Assembly: GCF_023734115.1 (NCBI RefSeq)
Contig: NZ_AP025737.1
Span: 2,914,001 to 2,978,000 of the forward strand
DNA: 64,000 nucleotides
Direction of reading: 5' to 3'
Origin: Herbiconiux sp. L3-i23
GTDB lineage: Bacteria; Actinomycetota; Actinomycetes; Actinomycetales; Microbacteriaceae
In this document: piece after piece, positions 50,686 to 58,783 of the stretch
Layout of the letters: each line of letters starts with the position of its first letter
Numbering within the stretch: position 1 is the stretch's first letter
Notes under the pieces: generated by a model
What the model saw: the letters and a program-made list of their open reading frames with translations, nothing else
Database searches by the model: none
Told to the model about the DNA's origin: nothing
Position numbers and translations under genes: made by a program

Positions 50686-51995
50686 CCGCGCTCGCTGTCA
50701 TAGGCGTCCTGCAGCTGCTGCACCGCGTCCTCGGGGTTGGTCTGCCCCGTGTACACGGTGTTGTTCAGCCGGTAGAACAGGTCGATGACCGACTGCGGCA
50801 TCACGTTGTCGAACGGGTAGACGACCTCTTCGCCCGCCTCGGCCACGTACGCCGCCTCGCTCTTGAGGTAGTAGTTCGTGATCACCGACTGGTCGGCCTG
50901 CGCGCTGTTCGACGGCTCCGTCTGGAACAGCTCGACGTACTCGTCGATCGTCGACGGCTCGGCCAGCTCGTTGAGGAACTCCTTGGCGAGGTCCTCGTTC
51001 TGCGAGTAGTTCGTGATCGCGACGCTGACGTTGGGGCCGCCCGCGACCGTGTTCGGGTAGGCCGCGCCCTCCATCATCGGGATGGGGAAGACGCCCGCGT
51101 CCTCGCCGAGGGCCTCCGCGAGCGCGCCGTTCTCCCAGGCGCCCGAGATCATGAAGATGCCGTTGCCCTGGATGAAGCCGGGGAGCAGGTCGGCGTTGCC
51201 GATGCTGCCCGCGTCGGGGTTGGTGAGGCCGCGGGAGTACAGCTGCGAGTACGCCTCGTAGGCCTTCACCATGGCCGGGTCGGTGAGGTCGGTGTCGCCG
51301 TTGTACATGTCGGTGAACGCGGTCGGGCCGAGTTCGCCGCCGACGAGGGCCGCGACGGCCCACGCTCCGACGTAGCCCTCCTGGTTCGGGGTCCAGAACG
51401 GCACGGCGTCGGTCTTGCCGAGGGCGTCCTCGCCGAGGGCCACGAGCTCTTCCCAGGTCTCGGGCGGGGTCGACAGGTCGAGACCGGCCTCGTCGGCGAG
51501 AGCCTTGTTGTAGAAGACGTAGAAGTACGAGCCGCCGCCGTAGGGCAGCGCGAGAAGGGCGCCGTCTTCGGAGTAGCCCTCGCGGACGGTGTTCCACCCG
51601 GTGAGGTCGCTCATGGTCTCGTCGCTGAAGGTGCCGTCGAGGTCGAGCAGGAAGTCGGCGTAGTCGACGGTGTTGCCGCCGGTGTAGCCGATGCGGATGT
51701 CGGGGCCGTTGCCCGCGATCGACGCGGCCTGGAACTGGGCGGCGTCGGCGGCGATGTCGCCCGAGGTGCTCACGATGTCGACGGTGACACCCTCGTGGTC
51801 GGCCTCGAACCGCTCGGCGACCTTGTGGAGGAACGAGTTGTCCGCGACCGAGCCGTCGTCGGTCTTGCGGGTCAGCTGGCCTCCGTCCCAGATGGTCAGA
51901 GTCGTGCCGCCGCCACTGCCTCCGTCGGAGCAGGCCGCGAGGCCCGCCACGAGTCCGGCGGCCACCACGATGGCCCCGATACGGGTTGCTTTCAT
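50682..51995 (-). CDS. Extracellular solute-binding lipoprotein, second sugar operon
   Basis: A 437-residue binding lipoprotein with signal MKATRIGAIVVAAG, lipobox LAAC (about residue 22) and a Gly/Ser linker. Family-1 features include PYGGGSYFYVFYNKALADEAG, PETWEELVALGEDALGKTDAVPF and ISGAWENGALAEALG. The start is ATG 51995. A LacI-type operator lies 117 nt upstream, identical in sequence to the one in front of the debranching glycosidase. It delivers the substrate later cut by the GH36 enzyme, probably an alpha-galactoside. Confidence 0.92.
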   Translation of the reverse strand: MKATRIGAIVVAAGLVAGLAACSDGGSGGGTTLTIWDGGQLTRKTDDGSVADNSFLHKVAERFEADHEGVTVDIVSTSGDIAADAAQFQAASIAGNGPDIRIGYTGGNTVDYADFLLDLDGTFSDETMSDLTGWNTVREGYSEDGALLALPYGGGSYFYVFYNKALADEAGLDLSTPPETWEELVALGEDALGKTDAVPFWTPNQEGYVGAWAVAALVGGELGPTAFTDMYNGDTDLTDPAMVKAYEAYSQLYSRGLTNPDAGSIGNADLLPGFIQGNGIFMISGAWENGALAEALGEDAGVFPIPMMEGAAYPNTVAGGPNVSVAITNYSQNEDLAKEFLNELAEPSTIDEYVELFQTEPSNSAQADQSVITNYYLKSEAAYVAEAGEEVVYPFDNVMPQSVIDLFYRLNNTVYTGQTNPEDAVQQLQDAYDSERG

Positions 51996-52111
51996 TGCTG
52001 GTCCTTCCTGTGCTGCGTTGCGATTGCGGTTCGGCTGCCGGTGCGGCAGCCGCTTGGTGCGGCGGTTCCGGGGCGGCGCGTCGACGTCGACGGCCGTCGG
52101 AGCATCCGACG

Positions 52112-52125
52112 TTTGAACGATCCAA
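52112..52125 (-). promoter_or_regulatory. Operator 3 (LacI-type) of the second sugar operon
   Basis: TTTGAACGATCCAA on the plus strand reads TTGGATCGTTCAAA on the minus strand, identical over all 14 bases to operator 2 at 44703-44716. It lies upstream of the binding-protein gene and just after the SDR stop. No other LacI-family gene is visible nearby, so the regulator at 43498-44562 is the likely binder. Confidence 0.78.
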
Positions 52126-52140
52126 GAGCGGGCGCGGCCA

Positions 52141-52887
52141 TCAGAAGGTCGCCGTCAATCCGCCGTCGACCGGGATGATCGCCCCCGTGACATAGGTGTT
52201 GTCCGCGGAGACGAAGAACTCGGCCGCCATCGCCACCTCGTGCGGCGACGCGGGCCGCCGCAGCGGGATGCGGGCGTGCTCGACGTAGACCGACTGGAAC
52301 CACTCGGTCTCGTACTCGGTGCGCCCATCGGCCATCACGGCCATCGGGGTGTCGACGAAGCCCGGCGCCAGCGCGTTGACCAGGATCCTGTCCGACGCCA
52401 GGTCGACGGCCAGCGCACGGGTGAGGCTGTGGACGCCGCCCTTGCTGGCGGAGTAGGCCGCAGCGCCGGCCGCCGAGACGGCGCCCTGCACGGAGCCGAT
52501 GTTGAGCACCCGGGGCGCCGGGGAGCGCCGCAGCAGGGGAAGCGCCGCGGCGGTGACGACGGCCGTGCCGACCAGATTGACCTCGAGCGCGCGCCGGAGG
52601 AGCGGCAGCTCGTCGATCGGCCCTTCGGGTGCGATGCCGGCGCAGTTGACGACCGCATCGAGTGAGGGGAGAGCGCGGATCGCCTCGGATGCGGCGGCCT
52701 CGTCGGTCACGTCGAACTTCAGCGCGATGCCGTCCACCTCGGTGGCGAGCGCCGAGACCGCCGCTCCCGGTCGGTCGGCGGCCACGACGGAGTAGCCGAC
52801 GGCTGCCAGCCTGCGGGCGATGGCTGCGCCGATGCCGCTGGCAGCACCCGTGACGAGCACGGTGCGGGCGGGTCCGGGCATCTGCAT
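52141..52887 (-). CDS. Short-chain dehydrogenase/reductase
   Basis: A 248-residue classical SDR with Rossmann motif VLVTGAASGIGAAIA (residues ~9-23), VNCAGIAP (NNAG-type), catalytic serine in NIGSVQG and YSASKGG (Tyr-x3-Lys). It is probably a sugar or sugar-acid dehydrogenase. It is divergent from the enolase-superfamily gene across a 237-nt promoter region, and together they suggest oxidation and dehydration of a sugar acid. The start is ATG 52887 or 52881. It lies upstream of, and codirectional with, the second sugar operon, but the LacI operator in between suggests a separate promoter for that operon. Confidence 0.9.
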   Translation of the reverse strand: MQMPGPARTVLVTGAASGIGAAIARRLAAVGYSVVAADRPGAAVSALATEVDGIALKFDVTDEAAASEAIRALPSLDAVVNCAGIAPEGPIDELPLLRRALEVNLVGTAVVTAAALPLLRRSPAPRVLNIGSVQGAVSAAGAAAYSASKGGVHSLTRALAVDLASDRILVNALAPGFVDTPMAVMADGRTEYETEWFQSVYVEHARIPLRRPASPHEVAMAAEFFVSADNTYVTGAIIPVDGGLTATF

Positions 52888-52968
52888 CCTGTCGGAACGT
52901 CAGTGGTCTCAGGGGGTGGGCGCCGGCGCCGGCCGTGACCCGCGAGTCACTCTAGCGCCTCGACGGCA

Positions 52969-52996
52969 AAGATAATACCTTTCGTGGACAGGTCAA
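52969..52996 (-). promoter_or_regulatory. Promoter of the SDR gene
   Basis: On the minus strand -35 TTGACC (52991-52996) and -10 TATCTT (52969-52974) are separated by 16 bp, about 80 nt before the SDR start. The whole 52888-53124 gap is visibly more A/T-rich than the surroundings and holds the promoters in both directions. Confidence 0.6.
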
Positions 52997-53081
52997 CCCG
53001 TTTCGCGCTGTGTCTTTGATATGACGTAACGGCCGCGTGCTCACGACGCTAGGCCGGCGCAACTGGGGAGATCGTCCTTAA

Positions 53082-53095
53082 CGTATGATCTAACG
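53082..53095 (+). promoter_or_regulatory. Candidate FCD-regulator operator over the enolase-gene promoter
   Basis: CGTATGATCTAACG is a quasi-palindrome of form CGTNNGATCNNACG. It overlaps a -10-like TATGAT (53084-53089), about 30-40 nt before the GTG start at 53125, which has AGAGGA 6 nt upstream. The FCD-type GntR regulator encoded two genes on is the likely binder. Inference. Confidence 0.45.
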
Positions 53096-53124
53096 ACTTC
53101 CGTCGCCGTAAGAGAGGACCGCCC

Positions 53125-54321
53125 GTGCGCATCGACTCCGTCGACTTCTTCTACGCGAGCATGCCCGACGTCACACTCGAGGCCGACGGAAGTCAGGACG
53201 CGCTCCTGGTCCGCGTCACCACCGACGACGGCCATGTCGGATGGGGCGAGTGCGAGGCGTCACCACTGGTCTCGGTCGCCGCGTTCGTCACTCCGCGATC
53301 GCACGGGGTGTGCCAGCCCGTGTCCGCTTCGGTGCTCGGCGAGCGTCTCGACGGTCCCACGGACATCGCTCGCATCGCCTCCCTCGTCGAGCGCAACAGC
53401 ATGGATCTGCTGCAGGCGCCGCACACGTTCTCGGGAATCGAGATCGCGCTGTGGGACCTTCTCGGCAGGGCCCGCGAGGTGCCGGTCTGGTCGCTTCTCG
53501 GCTACGAGAGGAGCGAGCCGAAGCTCCCCTACGCCTCGATGCTGTTCGGCGCGACCCCGGCTGAGACGTTCGAGCGGGGAACGGCGGTCGTCGCCCGCGG
53601 ATTCCGCGCGGTGAAGTTCGGGTGGGGTCCCTTCGGCACGGCCGGTGCAGGGATCGACGCGGAGCATCTCGACGCCGCCCGCGCGGCCCTGGGGCCCGAC
53701 CGTCACCTGCTCGTCGACGCCGGCCAGATCTGGAACCGCGACGTCGACGCCGCCGCCGAACGTCTCGACGCGTTGGAGCGCAACGGCGTGACCTGGCTCG
53801 AGGAGCCGTTCGGCGCCTCCGAGTACGACGCCTACGCCGACCTCGCCGCTCGGGCCGCGACGGTGCGCATCGCCGGTGGGGAGGGCGCCCACGAGGAGGC
53901 CATGGCGCGCAACCTCATCCGCTTCGGCGGGGTGGGCTTCCTTCAGATCGACACCGGGCGCATCGGCGGCATCGGCCCGGCCAAACGAGTGGCGGATGTC
54001 GCGGTGGCCTCCGGCGTCACCTACGTCAACCACACCTTCACGTCGCATCTCGCGCTGTCGGCCTCGCTCCAGCCGTACGCGGGCCTCGCGGAGCACCGCA
54101 TCTGCGAGTACCCCGCCGATCCGAAGCAGTTGGCCGTCGACATCACCCGCAACCATCTGCTGCCCGACGCGAACGGCGAGATCGCCGCGCCCGACTCCCC
54201 CGGTCTCGGCATGGAGGTCGATCTGGCGGCGATCGAGCCGTACCTCCGCACGGTCGAGCTCACCGTCGACGGCGAGACGCTGTACTCTAGCCCGCAGCCA
54301 GGGCCTGTTCTGCTGGCCTGA
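53125..54321 (+). CDS. Enolase-superfamily dehydratase/racemase (mandelate racemase/MLE type)
   Basis: A 398-residue enzyme that abstracts a proton next to a carboxylate, typically a sugar-acid dehydratase. The capping domain is followed by the barrel, with K164 in KFGWG, metal ligands D198 (VDAGQ), E227 (EEPF) and E253 (GGEG), and the base H303 in NHTF. All key residues are present. The substrate cannot be read; the pairing with an FCD regulator and a divergent SDR suggests an aldonic or uronic acid. The start is GTG 53125 with AGAGGA upstream. A potential leader protein upstream is not seen. Confidence 0.9.
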   Translation: MRIDSVDFFYASMPDVTLEADGSQDALLVRVTTDDGHVGWGECEASPLVSVAAFVTPRSHGVCQPVSASVLGERLDGPTDIARIASLVERNSMDLLQAPHTFSGIEIALWDLLGRAREVPVWSLLGYERSEPKLPYASMLFGATPAETFERGTAVVARGFRAVKFGWGPFGTAGAGIDAEHLDAARAALGPDRHLLVDAGQIWNRDVDAAAERLDALERNGVTWLEEPFGASEYDAYADLAARAATVRIAGGEGAHEEAMARNLIRFGGVGFLQIDTGRIGGIGPAKRVADVAVASGVTYVNHTFTSHLALSASLQPYAGLAEHRICEYPADPKQLAVDITRNHLLPDANGEIAAPDSPGLGMEVDLAAIEPYLRTVELTVDGETLYSSPQPGPVLLA

Positions 54322-54341
54322 AAAGTACCGTCGGAGGCACC

Positions 54342-55109
54342 GTGAGCAGTCCTGCCGTTCCGCCGGACATCCAGTCCGGGTACTCGATGCGGGGCCGCCA
54401 GGGCCACGTCATCGAGGCGATCGGCCGGGCCATCGTCGGCGGCGTCTACCGCCCAGGCGATCTGCTGCCGCGCGAGGCGGAGTTGACCGCGGAGTACGCC
54501 GTCAGCCGCACCTCGGTGCGCGAGGCGATGAAGGTGCTGGCGGCGAAGGGCCTCGTCGACATCCGCCCGAAGATCGGCACCCGGGTCCGGTCGCAGGAGC
54601 TGTGGAACACCTTCGACTCCGACCTGCTCTCGTGGACCCACAGCGAGGGGCGCGGCACCGAGCTGATGCAGGATCTGGTGGAGCTGAGACAGATCGTCGA
54701 ACCGAACGCGGCACGCCTCGCCGCCGGCCGCGCCTCGATGAGCGACCTCGGCGCACTCGAACGGATCGCGCAGGCGATGGCGGCGAGCGCCACCGACCAT
54801 GTGGCGTACGCCGAGTGGGACGTCGCCTTCCATCTCGCCGTCTACTCCGCATCGCACAACGCGCTCCTCGCCCGTTTCGGGATGCTCGTCGCCGACTTCA
54901 TGAAGCTCGCCTTCGACATGCAGCAGGCGGCCGCGAGCGAGTCGCTCGACTTCGCCGATGACGCGGCCCGTCACCTCGCGGTGTTCGAGGCCATCAACAG
55001 AGGGGACGCCGAGGGCGCATCGGCGGCGATGCTGGCGGTGGTCCTCGACGGTAAGAGCGCGCTGATCGCGGCCCTCGCAGACCCGGCCCGCGGGGTGACC
55101 GCCGAGTGA
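54342..55109 (+). CDS. GntR/FadR-type regulator with FCD domain
   Basis: A 255-residue regulator. The GntR winged helix at residues ~20-88 shows RPGDLLPREAELTAEYAVSRTSVREAMKVL and a wing near IGTRV. The helical FCD ligand domain follows, with metal-site candidates in EWDVAFHLAVYSAS (Asp/His) and AARHLAVFEAI. This subfamily commonly controls sugar-acid use (DgoR, UxuR-like). It lies 20 nt after the enolase-superfamily gene and probably represses it. The start is GTG 54342 with GGAGG upstream (TCGGAGGCACC). Confidence 0.9.
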   Translation: MSSPAVPPDIQSGYSMRGRQGHVIEAIGRAIVGGVYRPGDLLPREAELTAEYAVSRTSVREAMKVLAAKGLVDIRPKIGTRVRSQELWNTFDSDLLSWTHSEGRGTELMQDLVELRQIVEPNAARLAAGRASMSDLGALERIAQAMAASATDHVAYAEWDVAFHLAVYSASHNALLARFGMLVADFMKLAFDMQQAAASESLDFADDAARHLAVFEAINRGDAEGASAAMLAVVLDGKSALIAALADPARGVTAE

Positions 55110-55792
55110 CGGCGGAGCTGTCTGGGCCGGCGCAGTCGGCGGCCGACTGGTTCGTCTGCCCGATCTGCGGCCGCGACCTCGCCGCGATCGCCCCGTCGAC
55201 CCTGGGCTGCCCCACCGGCCACTCCTTCGAGGTGAGCCGACGCGGCTACTTCGCGTTGGCGAGCGGATCATCGGGCCTGATGCGCAGCGAACCCGCCGAC
55301 GCCCTCGACGCCATCGACCGACGGTGGAGCGCCGACCGCGCGCCGGTGCTCGAGGCCCTCGACGCGGCGACCCCGACGGCGACGGGCCGACGAGTCCTCG
55401 ACGTCGGTTCCGATCTCGGCCACGCGCTGTCGCGGGTGCTGGGCGGTCGTCCGGGATGGCGCGCCCTCCACGCCGGACCGTCGCCCGCGGGCGTGGCACG
55501 CACGATCGCGAACGCCGGCTGCGACGGCCTTCTTCTCGATCCGATCCGGCCCTGGCCGATCCGCGACGGTGCCGCCGACGTGGCGCTCGCCGTGGGCGGG
55601 GTCCCGTCACCGGTGGAACTGCATCGGATCCTCGCGCCTGGTGGAGTGCTCGTCACCGCGATCGATGGCGGCGACGTCGACCCGGCGCAGGTGATCGACG
55701 ATCTCTTCCCCTGGTTCGAGCACGATCAGACGCGATCGGTCTCCGGCGGGGTGGTGCTCCGCCTGCGCCGCCGACGTCGGGTCTGGCATTGA
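55106..55792 (+). CDS. RlmA-like methyltransferase with zinc-binding N-terminus
   Basis: A 228-residue protein like 23S rRNA (guanine-N1)-methyltransferase RlmA. The N-terminal zinc module is visible as C18-P-I-C21, C35 and H39 in GCPTGHSFEVSRRGYFAL. The SAM-binding motif I (VLDVGSDLGHAL) departs from the usual D-x-G-C-G-x-G. At 228 residues it is shorter than typical RlmA (about 270), so activity may be altered or lost. The start GTG 55106 overlaps the regulator stop by 4 nt (GTGA). It has no obvious link to sugar-acid metabolism. Confidence 0.75.
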   Translation: MTAELSGPAQSAADWFVCPICGRDLAAIAPSTLGCPTGHSFEVSRRGYFALASGSSGLMRSEPADALDAIDRRWSADRAPVLEALDAATPTATGRRVLDVGSDLGHALSRVLGGRPGWRALHAGPSPAGVARTIANAGCDGLLLDPIRPWPIRDGAADVALAVGGVPSPVELHRILAPGGVLVTAIDGGDVDPAQVIDDLFPWFEHDQTRSVSGGVVLRLRRRRRVWH

Positions 55793-55818
55793 CGCCGCCG
55801 CTGTCGCGAAGGCCTCGG

Positions 55819-56640
55819 TCAGACGGCTTCGCGGACCCGGACCCAGCCATCGCCGTGCCGCTCGATCGCCCCCGCAGCGGCGAAGCGCGAGATCCAGCCC
55901 TCCATCGGCCAGACCTCCCACCGATCGGCGAAGAGCCGGCCGTTGCGGAGGATGTCGTCGAGGTGCTGCCACGGGGGCGATGACGTCGGATGATGCTGGT
56001 GGTAAGCGTGGGCCCCGCCCACCCACACCAACGGGACGCCGCGTTCGTGCGCGGTGAATGCGTAATCGGTGTCCTCGCCGCCGTAGCCCTCGAACCGGTC
56101 GTCGAAGCCGCCGAGGTCGCGCCAGGTGGTCGCCGTCACTGCGAACGACAGTGACCAGAACAGCGGGTACTCGTCCGAACCCGCGACGACGGTCGTGCCG
56201 GACGGCGGAGCGGGCCTCGCCGGATGCGGGGCGGTGGCCGCGCGGAGATCCGTCTCGTCGCTCGGAACCGACCCCTCCGGGAGGTACGTGACGGGCCCGC
56301 AGAGGAGTGCGGGGGAATGGATCGCCGCGGCGGCGGAGTACAGCCCGATCATGTCTGGTCCGGGGATGCAGTCGGCGTCGAGGAAGACCAGCAGATCGGC
56401 CCCGGTGTCGAGCGCGGCGTCGGCGCCGGCGTTGCGCCCGGCGGCGAGCCGCAGACCGTCCGCCCCGGGCGGCAGATGCAGGATGGTCGCACCGTCGAGC
56501 CCGTCGATGTGCGGTGGCGCGTCGGCATCGAGCCACACGAGGATCCGCAGACCGACCTCGGGACGGTCGCGGAGCTGCGACTGCTGCCGCAGCACGTGGG
56601 CGATGCGAGTCGCCGAGAAGAGCGTGACGGTCGCGATCAC
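55819..56640 (-). CDS. Family 2-like glycosyltransferase (GT-A fold)
   Basis: A 273-residue glycosyltransferase with no membrane helix. The nucleotide-sugar site is seen in RLAAGRNAGADAAL and the DxD motif FLDADCIPGPD (about residue 90). The galactosyltransferase-like C-terminal motif GGFDDRFEGYGGEDTDYAF (about 195) binds the acceptor. It resembles chondroitin polymerase-type N-acetylgalactosamine/galactose transferases. Start GTG 56640 overlaps the upstream gene stop (GTGA). It is the last gene of a four-glycosyltransferase operon. Longer frames upstream overlap neighbouring genes and are rejected. Confidence 0.88.
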   Translation of the reverse strand: MIATVTLFSATRIAHVLRQQSQLRDRPEVGLRILVWLDADAPPHIDGLDGATILHLPPGADGLRLAAGRNAGADAALDTGADLLVFLDADCIPGPDMIGLYSAAAAIHSPALLCGPVTYLPEGSVPSDETDLRAATAPHPARPAPPSGTTVVAGSDEYPLFWSLSFAVTATTWRDLGGFDDRFEGYGGEDTDYAFTAHERGVPLVWVGGAHAYHQHHPTSSPPWQHLDDILRNGRLFADRWEVWPMEGWISRFAAAGAIERHGDGWVRVREAV

Positions 56641-57659
56641 CGCCGCGCCGCCACAGCCGTGATCACCGCGGCCGCTCGGGCCGCCGCACCGCGCACCTGC
56701 CATTGCGACCATCGCGGGGTGAGCGCGCGGGCCCGGTCGAGGAGACCGCCCCACAGCGCGTCGGACGGCCAGGTGTCGTGCACGACCGCGAGTCCCTTCG
56801 CGGCGAGATGGCGACCGGTGGCGTACTGCTCGTCGAACGGTCGTCGCTGCGGGATGACGACCGCTCGCGCGTCCGCCGCCGCCAGGTCGGCCACGCTGTT
56901 CTGCCCCGCCGCCGACACGACGACCTCGGCGCTGTGCAGCACCTCCCACGGGTCGTCGACCCAGGAACCGTTCGAGACTCCGACACCGTGCCAGAGCGAG
57001 CCCGGTGTCGCCGCCGCGGCGCGGGACAGCAGCTCTGACGCGCCCGACCGGTCTTCCGGCGCGCCGAGCACCAGCACCGAGCCGGGCTCGGGCTCGTGCG
57101 CTCTGCGGCGCGAATCGAATCGGGAGATGCCGCCCACCTCGATGACCCGCTCGGCCACGCGGTCGAGCGCAGCGGACCGGTGGGCGCCCGCCGGCCAGGG
57201 GGCGATGATGCGTTCGGCGACGTCGTAGGCGAGACGGTGAGCCGCGTCGGTGCGCTCGCCCGGCTGCGTCATCACGATCGGAGGCACGCCGAGCAGACGG
57301 ACGAAGAGGGCCACCTCGACCGAGACGTCGACGACGAACGCCGCGAACGTCCGGGCGGCGAGGTGCGACGCGATGGCCGCCAGGCGGCCGGTGTGCCCGG
57401 GGTGTCCCAGCGGCGCCCAGTGCAGCATGCCGCGCACGGTCGGCTCGGCGTCCTGCGGGGAACGCATCGTCCCGTCGGCGTCCCGCGTCGGGTCGTCGTC
57501 GCGGGCGAGCTGCACCCAGGTGGTCGCTGCGGGAAGGGCGGCCGGAGCCGCCAGCGAGCTGAAGACGACCACCTCGTGGTCGAGGTGGGGGCGGATGGCG
57601 AGGAACCGGGTGAGGTGGCCGTGTCCGTGATGGTGCACGTACCAGCCGACGACGCTCAT
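56637..57659 (-). CDS. GT-B glycosyltransferase (GT28/MurG-like)
   Basis: A 340-residue GT-B enzyme. The N-terminus begins VGWYVHHHGHGHLTRFLAI, the His-Gly-His loop of glycosyltransferases that resemble MurG and UDP-glucuronosyltransferases. The C-terminal half holds VVVSAAGQNSVADLAAADARAVVIPQRRPFDEQ, the usual nucleotide-sugar binding region. It probably adds one sugar to a glycan or lipid acceptor in the cytoplasm. The start is ATG 57659, overlapping the upstream stop (ATGA). Donor and acceptor are unknown. Confidence 0.85.
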   Translation of the reverse strand: MSVVGWYVHHHGHGHLTRFLAIRPHLDHEVVVFSSLAAPAALPAATTWVQLARDDDPTRDADGTMRSPQDAEPTVRGMLHWAPLGHPGHTGRLAAIASHLAARTFAAFVVDVSVEVALFVRLLGVPPIVMTQPGERTDAAHRLAYDVAERIIAPWPAGAHRSAALDRVAERVIEVGGISRFDSRRRAHEPEPGSVLVLGAPEDRSGASELLSRAAAATPGSLWHGVGVSNGSWVDDPWEVLHSAEVVVSAAGQNSVADLAAADARAVVIPQRRPFDEQYATGRHLAAKGLAVVHDTWPSDALWGGLLDRARALTPRWSQWQVRGAAARAAAVITAVAARR

Positions 57660-58783
57660 GCTCCCACCGCCGCGCGCACCGCCGGCGACGAGGCGACCGA
57701 CCGCAGCAGGCTCTCGAGTTCGTCGGAGCGGCGCTCGATGGAGAATCGGGCCAGCGCATCCCGCCTCGTCCGGCGTCGCGTCGACGCCCGGATCCCCGCG
57801 GTGTCCGCAAGCGCCGTCACGGCCTCGGCGAGCGCATCCACGTCGCGGACCGGGACCAGCCGGCACGCGCCCGAGTCGCCCGTCACCTCGGCGACGCCGC
57901 CGATGTCGAACGCGGCGACGGGCGTGCCCGTGGCCAGCGCTTCGGCGATGACCATGCCGAACGGCTCCTCCCAGACGGGTGTGACGAGCGCCGCAGCGCT
58001 GCCGCCGACGAGCTCGGCGAGAGCGGGTTGCCGCAGCGCCCCGACGTAGCGGATGTCCGCGTCGAGCTGCGGCGCGATCAGCTGCTCGAAGTAGTCTGCG
58101 TCGCCTACCCGTCCCGCGATGTTGAGACGGCGTCCTGCCGCCCTCGCTGCAGCGATCGCGAGATGCGTGCCCTTCTCGGGCACGATCCGCCCGAACCAGA
58201 CGAGGTCGATGCCGCCGGACCCGAGAGTCCAGCGCGCGGGATCCACCGAGTTCGGCAGCACCGGCGCCGAGACACCGGCGGCGGCCCACTCGGATGCCGT
58301 GTGCGCGCTGACCGCCGAGAAGAGGCTCCCGCCGCCGCTCGCGTGCGCGCCGAGCATGTCGTCGAGTGGCGGCGTGTGCAGCGTCGTCAGCATCGGCACT
58401 CCGAGCCGACCCGCGCGGGCGAGCGGCGGTGCGTGCAGGCAGTGGTTGTCGATCACGTCGAACGAGGCGGCGTTGTCGGCGATGAAGTCGAGCGCTCCCT
58501 CCAGCGCGGCGAGGGCACGCTCGAGGTGGCCGGGCGGATAGGTGGTGTCGGTCGCGAGCTCGGCAATCGGCCACACGGCGGCGGGGAGCACGAACTCGTC
58601 GGGTCCGCCGTCGAGGAAGTCCGACCCTTCGACCGCGCAGAGCACGACGCGGTGCCCGCGAGCGCGCAGCGACCGCACCCGATCCCACACCGCCGCCTCG
58701 AGACCACCCGCGTGCGGTTCGCGGATCGGGTGCCGCAGCGGCGCGAGCACCGCGATCGTGAGCGGGGCGGAATCGCGCGTCAC
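57656..58783 (-). CDS. Family 4 glycosyltransferase
   Basis: A 375-residue GT4 retaining glycosyltransferase. GGLEAAVWDRVRSLRARGHRV near the start is the typical acceptor-side loop. VWFGRIVPEKGTHLAIAAA (about residue 190) and the E-x7-E motif EEPFGMVIAEALATGTPV (about 275) bind the nucleotide sugar. The start GTG 58783 overlaps the previous stop (GTGA). Part of a tightly coupled four-gene operon for an extracellular or cell-wall glycan. Confidence 0.92.
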   Translation of the reverse strand: MTRDSAPLTIAVLAPLRHPIREPHAGGLEAAVWDRVRSLRARGHRVVLCAVEGSDFLDGGPDEFVLPAAVWPIAELATDTTYPPGHLERALAALEGALDFIADNAASFDVIDNHCLHAPPLARAGRLGVPMLTTLHTPPLDDMLGAHASGGGSLFSAVSAHTASEWAAAGVSAPVLPNSVDPARWTLGSGGIDLVWFGRIVPEKGTHLAIAAARAAGRRLNIAGRVGDADYFEQLIAPQLDADIRYVGALRQPALAELVGGSAAALVTPVWEEPFGMVIAEALATGTPVAAFDIGGVAEVTGDSGACRLVPVRDVDALAEAVTALADTAGIRASTRRRTRRDALARFSIERRSDELESLLRSVASSPAVRAAVGA

